The notes under the pieces are model-generated. The model ran no database searches and had not been told where the DNA came from. It saw only the letters and a program-made list of their open reading frames with translations. The position numbers and the translations under genes were made by a program. Below are positions 53,352-61,392 of a DNA stretch of 64,000 nucleotides, piece after piece. Origin of the DNA: Roseovarius pelagicus (GTDB taxonomy: Bacteria > Pseudomonadota > Alphaproteobacteria > Rhodobacterales > Rhodobacteraceae). The first letter of the stretch is position 1. Each line of letters starts with the position of its first letter. Location: NCBI RefSeq assembly GCF_025639885.1, contig NZ_CP106737.1, positions 1 through 64,000 on the forward strand, read 5' to 3'.

Positions 53352-54416
53352 TTATGCAGGTTCTTTTCCTGTCGCGCGCTCCGGCGCTGCGCCCGCTGGT
53401 TTCGCGAAATGCGGCATCACCTCTTCCGCAAAGCGTTGGATCATTTCCATGCACGCTGCGTGGTTTTGGGTGAAACTGATATCCAGGCTTACCCGGTCAA
53501 CCCCAAGCTCTTGAAACGGTGCAAGACGGTCGATCATCTCGTTGGTCGAACAAATGATCATGTTTTCAGCAAGCTCTTCCAATGTCTGCTTGCGCGGCAA
53601 AGCCTTGGCTAAGCCATTCTCGACGATGCCGGGTCCAGTGAACACGTTATCGAACCGTTGCCATAAATTGTCCGCCGTCTCCAGCAGCGCTTGCTTTTCC
53701 GCGTCGTTCTTGACCAGAAACGCCCCGCGCGCCGCCGTCAGTTTAAGCTCCCTGCCCGCTTCCCCCATTTCGTCTTTGGCGCGAAGGAACGCGTTCACCT
53801 GGCCATTAAAATGCTGGACGTCGCCATGCAGCGGAGTGGTCAAAATGTTGAAGCCACGTTTTGTGCTGTGATAGATCGCCTCCGGCCTTAACGCCGACAT
53901 CAACATACGCGGACCACCCCGCTTCTCCGGACGAGGCATAATCGTAAGAGGCTCAAAATTGTAGTAATTTCCCTTCCAGGACACCTCTTCTTCGCTCAGC
54001 AGCGCCTGCAGGACATTAAGCGATTCATCAAATCGCTCTAGGGTTTCGTTCATAGGTACCCCTAGGCGCTCCATCTCGTACGCATAGGCCCCGCGCCCCA
54101 CCCCCAGCACGAGACGGCCATCACAGAAATAGTCGGCCAGGACGACTTCACCGGCATAGGTGCGCATATCGTGCAGTGGTAGCACCACGACACCGGTCAG
54201 GATCTCCACATTCTTGGTTTGCGCTGCAATCTTGACGGCCGAAGTCAAGGGCGCGGGGTTGGCGCCGAGTTCTAGCAGGTGATGTTCTGTCACCGAGACA
54301 GAAGCATAGCCCAATTTGTCCGCGAGGATACACTGTCGAAACATGTCGTTGTAGATACGTTTACCACCATAGGCTTTGTCATGGTGATCCATCGAGAAGT
54401 GAATGTTGAAATCCAA
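53352..54416 (-). CDS. LLM-class flavin-dependent monooxygenase (cluster D)
   Basis: The protein has 354 residues and starts at a TTG (54416) with GGAAAGGAA before it; alignment with the paralogs (M-D-F-x-I-H-F-S) supports that start. Motifs are SVSVTEHHLLELGANPAPLT, VVLPLHDMRTYAGEVVLADY, LVLGVGRGAYAYEMERLGVP, SEEEVSWKGNYYNFEPLTIM and RFDNVFTGPGIVENGLAKAL. It is the nearest relative of the cluster C copy. Unlike C and E it has no adjacent flavin reductase: the shared 14-base motif lies 338 bases upstream with only non-coding sequence between. It may use the reductase of a sister cluster. Confidence 0.93.
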   Translation of the reverse strand: MDFNIHFSMDHHDKAYGGKRIYNDMFRQCILADKLGYASVSVTEHHLLELGANPAPLTSAVKIAAQTKNVEILTGVVVLPLHDMRTYAGEVVLADYFCDGRLVLGVGRGAYAYEMERLGVPMNETLERFDESLNVLQALLSEEEVSWKGNYYNFEPLTIMPRPEKRGGPRMLMSALRPEAIYHSTKRGFNILTTPLHGDVQHFNGQVNAFLRAKDEMGEAGRELKLTAARGAFLVKNDAEKQALLETADNLWQRFDNVFTGPGIVENGLAKALPRKQTLEELAENMIICSTNEMIDRLAPFQELGVDRVSLDISFTQNHAACMEMIQRFAEEVMPHFAKPAGAAPERATGKEPA

Positions 54417-55314
54417 CTTGGGTTCCTTTCCTACAAAGAGTCCTTGCGATGGTACGATCGGAATCTTGCCACCTGTTTAGAGAAGTCGATTGACTTTGCG
54501 CCCGGGGATCGGTTCCGCTTGCTTCCTAGACACTGGCATTACACCGTGTCAGACAGCTACCCTTGCCGGGACAATTGGCGTCCGCCACTTCGCGGAGTTT
54601 GGGTCGACCTTGGAGGTCATCAATTGCCCCTTTCTGGTTAATCCGTTGCGTGTCACGGCCCCCTGCCCCTGGCTCAGCTGAGCGTTCAGGCATAGCGTTC
54701 AGGCGACCCTCGGCGAGCACAAAAGCGAATATTGCACCCTTCCTCTGGGTGGTAAAACGAAACTTTTCGACATCACGGATAGAAATTTTAGATTGAAGTT
54801 GGTGGGAAAATTGGCTCAATATTGTGATCTGCCCCCCCCTTTCCAATAGCCTGCAGCCACGGCGCCGAGTGTCCGGCATTGTCGCGCCTTTCATACAAGC
54901 AGCGCGCTTACCGCCATCTTGAATTTTGCGAGACAAAAAAATCCAGTTGACGACGAGTGGGCAGCTATCGTGCTCTATGCGAACAAAATCCGGGAACCCA
55001 CCTGTGCCAGCATCGGACTCACCATGCTTGTGCGTCTGTGATTTCGGCTCGATCGTTCCAACCGTGGCGACGTTTGACCTTGTGTCACTGCGTCGACGGG
55101 TCGACGGCCCAAACGCCACGGCAGCGGAGAAGAGGACCTCGGGGCACAGTAATGTTAGACGACGAAGCTCTGAACATATGAAAACCGGCGTGCACTCGCC
55201 CGCTGATTATGGAACAAGCCAACGCAAACTGAGCAACCCGAGCTTCTGGAAAATCAGATGCGTCTCATTCTGACGAATGGAATACTGCACAGTGTTAACT
55301 TTCGGAGGATCAAG
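54417..55314. other. Upstream region of LLM D and LysR, no gene recognised
   Basis: About 900 bases between divergent genes. It holds the 14-base motif at 54754-54767 but no recognisable reductase or other protein. A 23-codon frame near 54590 is too short to judge. The reductase gene seen in clusters C and E is absent. Confidence 0.4.
54754..54767 (-). promoter_or_regulatory. Shared 14-base upstream motif, cluster D copy
   Basis: Read on the minus strand, AAAAGTTTCGTTTT, 338 bases before the LLM start. In this copy the core is the perfect inverted repeat CGAAA-CT-TTTCG. The upstream GGTGCAAT seen in cluster C is also present. Confidence 0.6.
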
Positions 55315-56205
55315 ATGAATATTACGCTCGCGCGCACCTATCTGGCTGTTCTCGATCTCCGCAATTTCAATCGAGCGGCAGAGTACTTGAATGTCACTCA
55401 ATCGACTGTGACCACACGTATCAATTCACTGGAAAGCCTGGTGGGTCAGCGACTCTTTCATAGGAGCCGTAGTGGCGTCGAGCCGACTGACGCGGGGCAA
55501 CGCTTCCGCACATACGCCGAGATGATCATCCAGATCTGGAAGCAGGCCCAGCAAGATCTGCTACTACCAAACGCGCGATCGACCCAGTTCAAATTTGCAG
55601 CCGAATCAGCCCTTTGGCCCGGGTTGGCAAAGGATTTTCTGAAAAAAATCTACCGGGATAACGCCAACATCTCCGTGCTCGTCGAGAATAAATCTGCTGA
55701 CGCCATCAACTCCTGCCTCGCTCAAGGCATCTACGACGCAGCCCTCCTATATGACGTCCGCCCTCGTACCAATGTTGTTTTTGAGTATCTGTTCGAGGAA
55801 CAACTCGTTTTGGTTTCGACAACACCACGAACCCAATGCGTATGGCATCCGGAATATACCTATGTGGAATGGGGGAGAGACTTCGACATGGAACACGCCA
55901 AGATAAAGCCACCTGAAATTACCCCTCCGGTAATCATAAACTATGGGAATTGGGCCCTGGACTGGATCGAAGAACTCGGTGGGTCCGCTTATTTCCCCAC
56001 CCGAATGATATTCGACAAGGTCGAAGAAGGAACGTTGCATGTGGTTCCCGACGTAAATCCGTTCACCCGTTCTGTCTGGTTTTCTTACCGAGAGAAGATG
56101 GCCGAGAATGACTGGTTCCCACAAATCCTGAATGACTTGAAAGAGATTTCCGAGAGGTTGAAGGAAAGAAACGCCGGGTTCATAAAAAAGTGGAAGTTAC
56201 TCTAG
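55315..56205 (+). CDS. LysR-family transcriptional regulator (between clusters D and E)
   Basis: The protein has 296 residues from the ATG at 55315 with GGAGGATC in front. The N-terminus is MNITLARTYLAVLDLRNFNR, then AAEYLNVTQSTVTTRINSLE and VGQRLFHRSRSGVEPT. The C-terminal domain follows normally to the stop. It is paralogous to the LysR at 52016 and, less closely, to the one at 32610. It precedes the first amidohydrolase by about 550 bases and may control cluster E or D. Confidence 0.94.
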   Translation: MNITLARTYLAVLDLRNFNRAAEYLNVTQSTVTTRINSLESLVGQRLFHRSRSGVEPTDAGQRFRTYAEMIIQIWKQAQQDLLLPNARSTQFKFAAESALWPGLAKDFLKKIYRDNANISVLVENKSADAINSCLAQGIYDAALLYDVRPRTNVVFEYLFEEQLVLVSTTPRTQCVWHPEYTYVEWGRDFDMEHAKIKPPEITPPVIINYGNWALDWIEELGGSAYFPTRMIFDKVEEGTLHVVPDVNPFTRSVWFSYREKMAENDWFPQILNDLKEISERLKERNAGFIKKWKLL

Positions 56206-56756
56206 AAGTACTCGGGTGTGAGGCCAAAGTTCTGACCGGTTTATTCCGCTGCGGAAGGTGCGGGAAGGCTTCATTTCAGGCAGTGATGCCCTCCTCCTTC
56301 ATGGTGGGCTGACAGGCACTGGCCGAGACCAAGCCGTCATCCGACAAGCGACCTCAAGCCCCACCGGATGACCGGGGGTGTCGTTAAGCGGTTCGGCACG
56401 CATCCTCTCCGCGCGGATAGCTTCAAGCACGATATTGGCAGCATAATCACTACCTTCCAACCACTGAATCAACCTGGATACCGGCCAGATTTATCCCCTA
56501 CCGCACCTACCAGAGATCGATCAAAATAATCAATCCGTACGCTTAGTTTTATTCATTTTTAATCCTAGCGACTCTGTTCGATAACCATACTTGGTAACAG
56601 TGAGCGTGCAGAGCAGGTGGCGCTATCCTGACAGCAGGAACTAAATGCGGCGCCGACGGAGCTAACGCAACGGCGGTTTTGTTTGAAAACGCGCATCGGC
56701 GGCGGAATTTCGCGAACCCTTGCACGTCACGCGAGCAAATTGGAGTCGGCCCTTAT
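56206..56756. other. Intergenic stretch before the first amidohydrolase
   Basis: About 550 bases with no gene or clear promoter recognised. Translations in all frames look non-coding. An in-frame upstream start for the amidohydrolase at 56679 has no ribosome site. Confidence 0.35.
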
Positions 56757-58025
56757 ATGAGCGGAAATATGCAAGAAACGATCATCACCAACGTGGCGCT
56801 GTGGCGCGGCAAGAATGCCGAAATAGAACCCAATATGTCGATCCGCGTGCGCGGTGATCGGATCGCCGACGTCGCGCCTGCGGGCGACTTGCAGCCCTCA
56901 GTCAACGAGAAAGTGGTCGACGGCCAAGGAACAACGGCAATTCCCGGAATGATCGATGCCCATGTCCATCTCACGACCAACTCCGATTACTCCAAGGTCG
57001 TCGATAACTCGATGTACCGTGCACTTGTCCCGGGAACAGAGAAGCTGCTGCATGGCGTACGCAACGGCCTGCGCGCCTTAGCAGCCGGCTTCACGACCTT
57101 GCGCGTCATGGGCCATCGCGAAAGCGGCGATGTCGAACTGGCATCGATGATTGATCGCGGCCTACTGCCCGGCCCGCGGTTGCTGGTTGCACCTTGGGTG
57201 ATTTCCATGACCGGAGGACGGGGCGACCTGTTCTATCCTGCCGCTTTGCCACGCCAACCCCTCGATACTGCGGACGGCGTAGAGGAATGTCGGAAACTGG
57301 TTCGATTGCAGCGCAAGCTTGGAGCCGGGTTCATCAAGGTGACCGCGAGCGCGGGATACCTTTCCGCCGACGACAAGGTTCACTGGCCGAATTACACCGT
57401 GGACGAACTGAAGGTCATTGTCAGCGAAGCCCATGATTACGACCTGAAGGTTGCTGCCCACGCTCATTCTCCCGAAGGCATAAAGCGTGCACTTTTGGCA
57501 GGTGTCGACACCATCGAGCACGGCACCAACATCACCGATGAACTGATTCAGATGATGGTCGATCAGGGGGCTTATTTGGTGCCAACACTGGCGATTGGAG
57601 ATTCCATCGCGCGCAGAGGCTCAAAATCCGGCGTGCCAGCGCAGGGTCTGGAAAAAATGCAGGGGGACAACGATAGTTCCGGGCAATATGTACGCAGGGC
57701 AAAGGATGCGGGCGTAAAGATTGTCATGGGCACCGATTCTTCAGGCAATCTGTGCGAGTTCGGCGAACACGCGCGTGAACTCGAACTTTATGTCAAGCTT
57801 GGCATGTCCCCTGCCGAGGCATTGTTGACGACAACGTCTGTCGCCGCCGAGGCGCTGGGTATGGAAGATGAAATCGGCACTGTCGAAACAGGGAAATATG
57901 CTGATATCGTGCTGGTGAACGGCAACCCACTGAATGACATTGGATTACTGAACCGCGAGGGTGGTTTGCGAGCCGTCTTCAAGTCCGGGATTGACGTGAC
58001 AAACCCCTGGCCGGCAATATTCTGA
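56757..58025 (+). CDS. Metal-dependent amidohydrolase (first copy)
   Basis: The protein has 422 residues (ATG 56757; ATG 56769 is possible). The TIM-barrel metal site is visible: IPGMIDAHVHLTTNSDYSK near residue 65 (HxH), FIKVTASAGYLSADDKVHWP near 200, LKVAAHAHSPEGIKRAL near 240 (His), GVDTIEHGTNI near 262 (His) and VMGTDSSGNLCEFGEHAREL near 325 (Asp). LEMEDEIGTVETGKYADIVL-like wording at the end is typical of imidazolonepropionase/prolidase-type amidohydrolases. It is closely similar to the protein at 60081. It hydrolyses an amide or ring C-N bond, but the substrate is unknown. Confidence 0.92.
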   Translation: MSGNMQETIITNVALWRGKNAEIEPNMSIRVRGDRIADVAPAGDLQPSVNEKVVDGQGTTAIPGMIDAHVHLTTNSDYSKVVDNSMYRALVPGTEKLLHGVRNGLRALAAGFTTLRVMGHRESGDVELASMIDRGLLPGPRLLVAPWVISMTGGRGDLFYPAALPRQPLDTADGVEECRKLVRLQRKLGAGFIKVTASAGYLSADDKVHWPNYTVDELKVIVSEAHDYDLKVAAHAHSPEGIKRALLAGVDTIEHGTNITDELIQMMVDQGAYLVPTLAIGDSIARRGSKSGVPAQGLEKMQGDNDSSGQYVRRAKDAGVKIVMGTDSSGNLCEFGEHARELELYVKLGMSPAEALLTTTSVAAEALGMEDEIGTVETGKYADIVLVNGNPLNDIGLLNREGGLRAVFKSGIDVTNPWPAIF

Positions 58026-58270
58026 CTGCGCGCGTTAGTACCCGTGGTCTGGCCGTGCCGCAGTCTTGCCCACCCCGGGCGCAGCACAGCTGCTCCAGCA
58101 GCACCTCCGCCGTAAAATGTGCTTTATATCCCACCGTGATCGCCCTCTCACTGAGAGATATTCGACAGTTCACTTTCCAATGTTCATGGGGGCGAAATCT
58201 ATTTCGATAGCTCCATTTTCCGCAGAAATATCGGCACCCGACAAATCGGAATAGTTGATTTTTCGGGCGC

Positions 58271-58284
58271 AAAAGTTTCGTTTT
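58271..58284 (+). promoter_or_regulatory. Shared 14-base upstream motif, cluster E copy
   Basis: On the plus strand AAAAGTTTCGTTTT, 152 bases before the flavin reductase start, in the same sense orientation relative to transcription as in clusters C and D. The rest of the gap 58026-58435 shows no gene. Confidence 0.6.
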
Positions 58285-58435
58285 AAAGATCAATTCTGAC
58301 GCAGTATATTTTCATTGATCTCAATGCGCTGGTGCCCTCACCACCTTGATGACGTCCCAAGCTGGCCGAACCTGGCCCCAATCGCCTACGCAATCTCGTC
58401 TCGCCTCAACGGGCCTGATACTGTGGAGAACTGAC

Positions 58436-58948
58436 ATGACAATTGTGAACGCGGATCGAAATCAATTCATCAAAGCCATGCGCGATGTCGCGTGTTCAGT
58501 CACCGTCGTCACAACGGACGGCAACGCCGGGCGGCATGGCGCAACCGTCAGTGCATTCAATTCCCTTTCCGCTGACCCACCAACTGTTCTGGTGTGCCTG
58601 CGCAGCGATAGCCGCATCAGCCAGATGGTTACGGAAAATGGCTGTTTTACAGTGAACGTTCTGCCCGAGGAATGCCGCGATATAGCACGTACATTCGCCG
58701 GCGAATTCGATGCGGATTACCCTGATCGTTTCGAGGGGTTGAACTTGCTCGAGCTGGCCGGGCTCGCACCGGGAATTGAAAGCGCCACCATATTCACGGC
58801 CAAGATAGTAAAGGCCATAGACCATGGTAGCCATACGGTTTTCATCGGTGAGGTCGCTCATGTTGTTTCGGCTCGGAAACCGCCCCTGACCTATCATGAC
58901 GGAGCCTATCGCGGGCTGCATTTCACCACCCCGTTCGCGACAAACTAG
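58436..58948 (+). CDS. Flavin reductase (HpaC/NtaB-like), partner of LLM cluster E
   Basis: The protein has 170 residues from the ATG at 58436 with GGAGAA upstream; in-frame codons further upstream are not supported. Motifs are FIKAMRDVACSVTVVTTDGN, GATVSAFNSLSADPPTVLVC, NGCFTVNVLPEECRDIARTF, GEFDADYPDRFEGLNLL and YHDGAYRGLHF. It is paralogous to the protein at 50618. The LLM starts 67 bases later, so the pair is a two-component monooxygenase. NAD(P)H is the expected donor. Confidence 0.93.
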   Translation: MTIVNADRNQFIKAMRDVACSVTVVTTDGNAGRHGATVSAFNSLSADPPTVLVCLRSDSRISQMVTENGCFTVNVLPEECRDIARTFAGEFDADYPDRFEGLNLLELAGLAPGIESATIFTAKIVKAIDHGSHTVFIGEVAHVVSARKPPLTYHDGAYRGLHFTTPFATN

Positions 58949-59015
58949 CAATCCCATCAATATCTTTTCGTACGTCCGGCCGATCGCGTGAAGCGAATTT
59001 ACAAACGAGGAAAAA

Positions 59016-60065
59016 ATGGAATTCGATCTTCATTTCACTATGGACTACCATGACAAATCTCACGGTGGCGATCGCATCTACAAGGACATGGTTGATCAAG
59101 CCATTCTGGCCGACAAGCTGGGATACAAATCTGTTTCCGTAACCGAACATCACCTTTTGGAAATCGGCGTCATGCCTGCGCCGCTGACGGCAGCGGTCAA
59201 GATTGCAGCCCACACGAAAAACCTTGAGATCATCACCGGCGTGGTTGTCCTGCCTCTTCACGACATGCGCATCTATGCCGGTGAGGTGATCGTGGCGGAT
59301 ATTTTCTGCGAAGGCCGTTTGATCCTTGGTGTAGGTCGCGGCGCCTACAAGTTTGAGATGGAGCGGCTGGACGTTCCGATGGATGAAGCCCGCGAGAGGT
59401 TCGATGAATCGCTCAATATCTTGCAGGCGCTTTTGTCCGAAGAAGAAGTGTCCTGGGACGGGAAATACTACAAATTCGCCCCCCTGACGGTCATGCCGCG
59501 ACCAGTAACACCGGGTGGCCCACCCATGTTAATGGCGGTGCTCAACCCCGAAGCTATCTACCATTGCAGTAAGCGCGGGTTTAACATCCTGACCACGCCG
59601 CTTGCAGGTGACAAGATCCATTTCAAGGCGCAGGTGGATGCATTCAATCGCGGCAAGCAAGAACTGGAGGAGCAAGGCGATAAACTGCAACTGATCGTGT
59701 CCCGTTCCGGCCATATTGCAACATCAGAGGCACAGAAGCAGAAGAAACTGGAGCAAGCGCACCACCACTTCAGCCGCTTCGACAACATCTTCACTGGCCC
59801 GGTCATCGTCGATGCAGGCACGGTCCGTTCGTTGCCTCGCACGCAAACGATCGAAGAACTCGAACAGAACCTTCTGATCTGCCCACCCCAAGAAATGGTG
59901 GACCGTCTCGGACAGTTCTTGGATTTAGGAATCGATCGGATCAGCCTGAACATGAACTTCGGCCCTTCTCAGGAAGAGACCATGGAAACAATCCAGTGCA
60001 TTGTGGAAGAAGTGATGCCGCATTTCTCAATTTCGCAAAAAAGCGCGACCTCAGCCGAAGCTTGA
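59016..60065 (+). CDS. LLM-class flavin-dependent monooxygenase (cluster E)
   Basis: The protein has 349 residues and begins MEFDLHFTMDYHDKSHGGDR. Motifs are KSVSVTEHHLLEIGVMPAPL, VVLPLHDMRIYAGEVIVADI, LILGVGRGAYKFEMERLDVP, SEEEVSWDGKYYKFAPLTVM and FDNIFTGPVIVDAGTV. It follows its reductase by 67 bases and precedes an amidohydrolase by 15, in one plus-strand operon with an ALDH. Oxygenation, then hydrolysis and aldehyde oxidation, is the plausible order; the starting compound is unknown. Confidence 0.93.
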   Translation: MEFDLHFTMDYHDKSHGGDRIYKDMVDQAILADKLGYKSVSVTEHHLLEIGVMPAPLTAAVKIAAHTKNLEIITGVVVLPLHDMRIYAGEVIVADIFCEGRLILGVGRGAYKFEMERLDVPMDEARERFDESLNILQALLSEEEVSWDGKYYKFAPLTVMPRPVTPGGPPMLMAVLNPEAIYHCSKRGFNILTTPLAGDKIHFKAQVDAFNRGKQELEEQGDKLQLIVSRSGHIATSEAQKQKKLEQAHHHFSRFDNIFTGPVIVDAGTVRSLPRTQTIEELEQNLLICPPQEMVDRLGQFLDLGIDRISLNMNFGPSQEETMETIQCIVEEVMPHFSISQKSATSAEA

Positions 60066-60080
60066 TCAGGAGCGAACAAC

Positions 60081-61337
60081 ATGACTTCGACGCTACTAAT
60101 GAACGTGGATTTGTGGCCGGGTGAAGGCCCTAGTATCCAAAAGGCGGTATCGATACTCATCACGAACGGGCGGGTCGCAGAGATCGGTCCCGCAGCAAAG
60201 CTTGTCGCACCACAAAACGCGACGATTGTCGATTGCGAAGGCGTGACCGCCATTCCGGGCTTGTCAGACGTCCATGTCCATTTGACTACAAATTCCGACA
60301 TGAGTCGAATTGTCGACAATGCCACCTATCGCGCGATGGTGCCCGGAACGGAGAAGCTATTGCATGGGGTGCGCAACGGGCTGCGTGCCTTGGCTGCGGG
60401 TTTCACGACACTGCGGATCATGGGGCACCGCGACAGCGGTGACATCGAGCTGCGCAATTGTATTGACCGCGGTCTGTTGCCCGGCCCACGTCTCAGCGTC
60501 GCGCCTTGGGTCATCTCGATGACCGGTGGTCGCGGCGATCTGTTCTATCCTGCGGCCTGGGCTCGTCAGCCTCTTGATACCGCCGACGGGGTCGACGAAT
60601 GCCGCCTAGTGGTGCGCGCACACCGCAAGCTGGGCGCCGACTTCATCAAGTTCACCGCCAGCGCTGGCACCCAATCGGCAGGCGACAAAGTGCATTGGCC
60701 GAATTATACGCTCGAAGAAATGAAAGTCATCGTGTCCGAAGCGCATGACTATGACATGAAAGTCGCGGCCCATGCCCATTCCACTGAAGGCATCCGGCGG
60801 GTTCTGGCGGCAGGCATAGATACGGTCGAACATGGCAGTTTCATGGACGACGGCTGCATCGAAACAATGCTAAAACAGGACACGATTCTGGTGCCGACCC
60901 TGTCAATTTCCGATTTCGTTATCCACAACAGCGAGCGTAGCGGCGCGCGCCCCGAGGGGATTACCAAAATGAAAGAGGTTCGCGAGGTCCGGCGGCGCAA
61001 TCTCAAGAAGGCGATCAAGGCCGGTGTAAAGATCGCGATGGGCACGGATTCGTCTGGCAACCTGTGCCCGTTCGGAAACCACGCTCGAGAGCTCGAACTC
61101 TATGTCGAACTCGGCATGTCGCCCCTTGAGGCACTGGAAACCGCGACCGTTCGTGCCGCAGAGGCCTTGGGGCGGGAAGACGTGACCGGCCTGCTCACAA
61201 AGGATGCCATTGCCGACGTCGTGCTGCTCAACAGCAATCCGCTTGAGGACATCGGCGTTCTTCGCCGCGAGGGTGGCATACGCGCGGTATACAAGGACGG
61301 TATCGATGTTTCGAACCCCTGGCCAGCAGTGTTCTGA
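60081..61337 (+). CDS. Metal-dependent amidohydrolase (second copy)
   Basis: The protein has 418 residues. It matches the first copy segment by segment: GVTAIPGLSDVHVHLTTNSD (HxH), GADFIKFTASAGTQSAGDKV, MKVAAHAHSTEGIRRVLAAG, IDTVEHGSFMDDGCIETM and AMGTDSSGNLCPFGNHAREL. Both share a VPGTEKLLHGVRNGLRALAA stretch and VISMTGGRGDLFYPAA. The copy lies directly after LLM E (15 bases) and before the ALDH (55 bases), so it acts in that pathway. Why two closely similar enzymes occur is unclear; they may act on successive or alternative amide intermediates. Confidence 0.93.
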   Translation: MTSTLLMNVDLWPGEGPSIQKAVSILITNGRVAEIGPAAKLVAPQNATIVDCEGVTAIPGLSDVHVHLTTNSDMSRIVDNATYRAMVPGTEKLLHGVRNGLRALAAGFTTLRIMGHRDSGDIELRNCIDRGLLPGPRLSVAPWVISMTGGRGDLFYPAAWARQPLDTADGVDECRLVVRAHRKLGADFIKFTASAGTQSAGDKVHWPNYTLEEMKVIVSEAHDYDMKVAAHAHSTEGIRRVLAAGIDTVEHGSFMDDGCIETMLKQDTILVPTLSISDFVIHNSERSGARPEGITKMKEVREVRRRNLKKAIKAGVKIAMGTDSSGNLCPFGNHARELELYVELGMSPLEALETATVRAAEALGREDVTGLLTKDAIADVVLLNSNPLEDIGVLRREGGIRAVYKDGIDVSNPWPAVF

Positions 61338-61392
61338 TCTCTGACCCGGCAGAAAATTCCACGATTGCAAACCAAAGAGGATTCGAAAACCA

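Noticed and set aside
53242..53454. Minus-strand 70-codon frame after LLM D.
   Set aside because: It overlaps the LLM end in another frame and carries no recognised motif.
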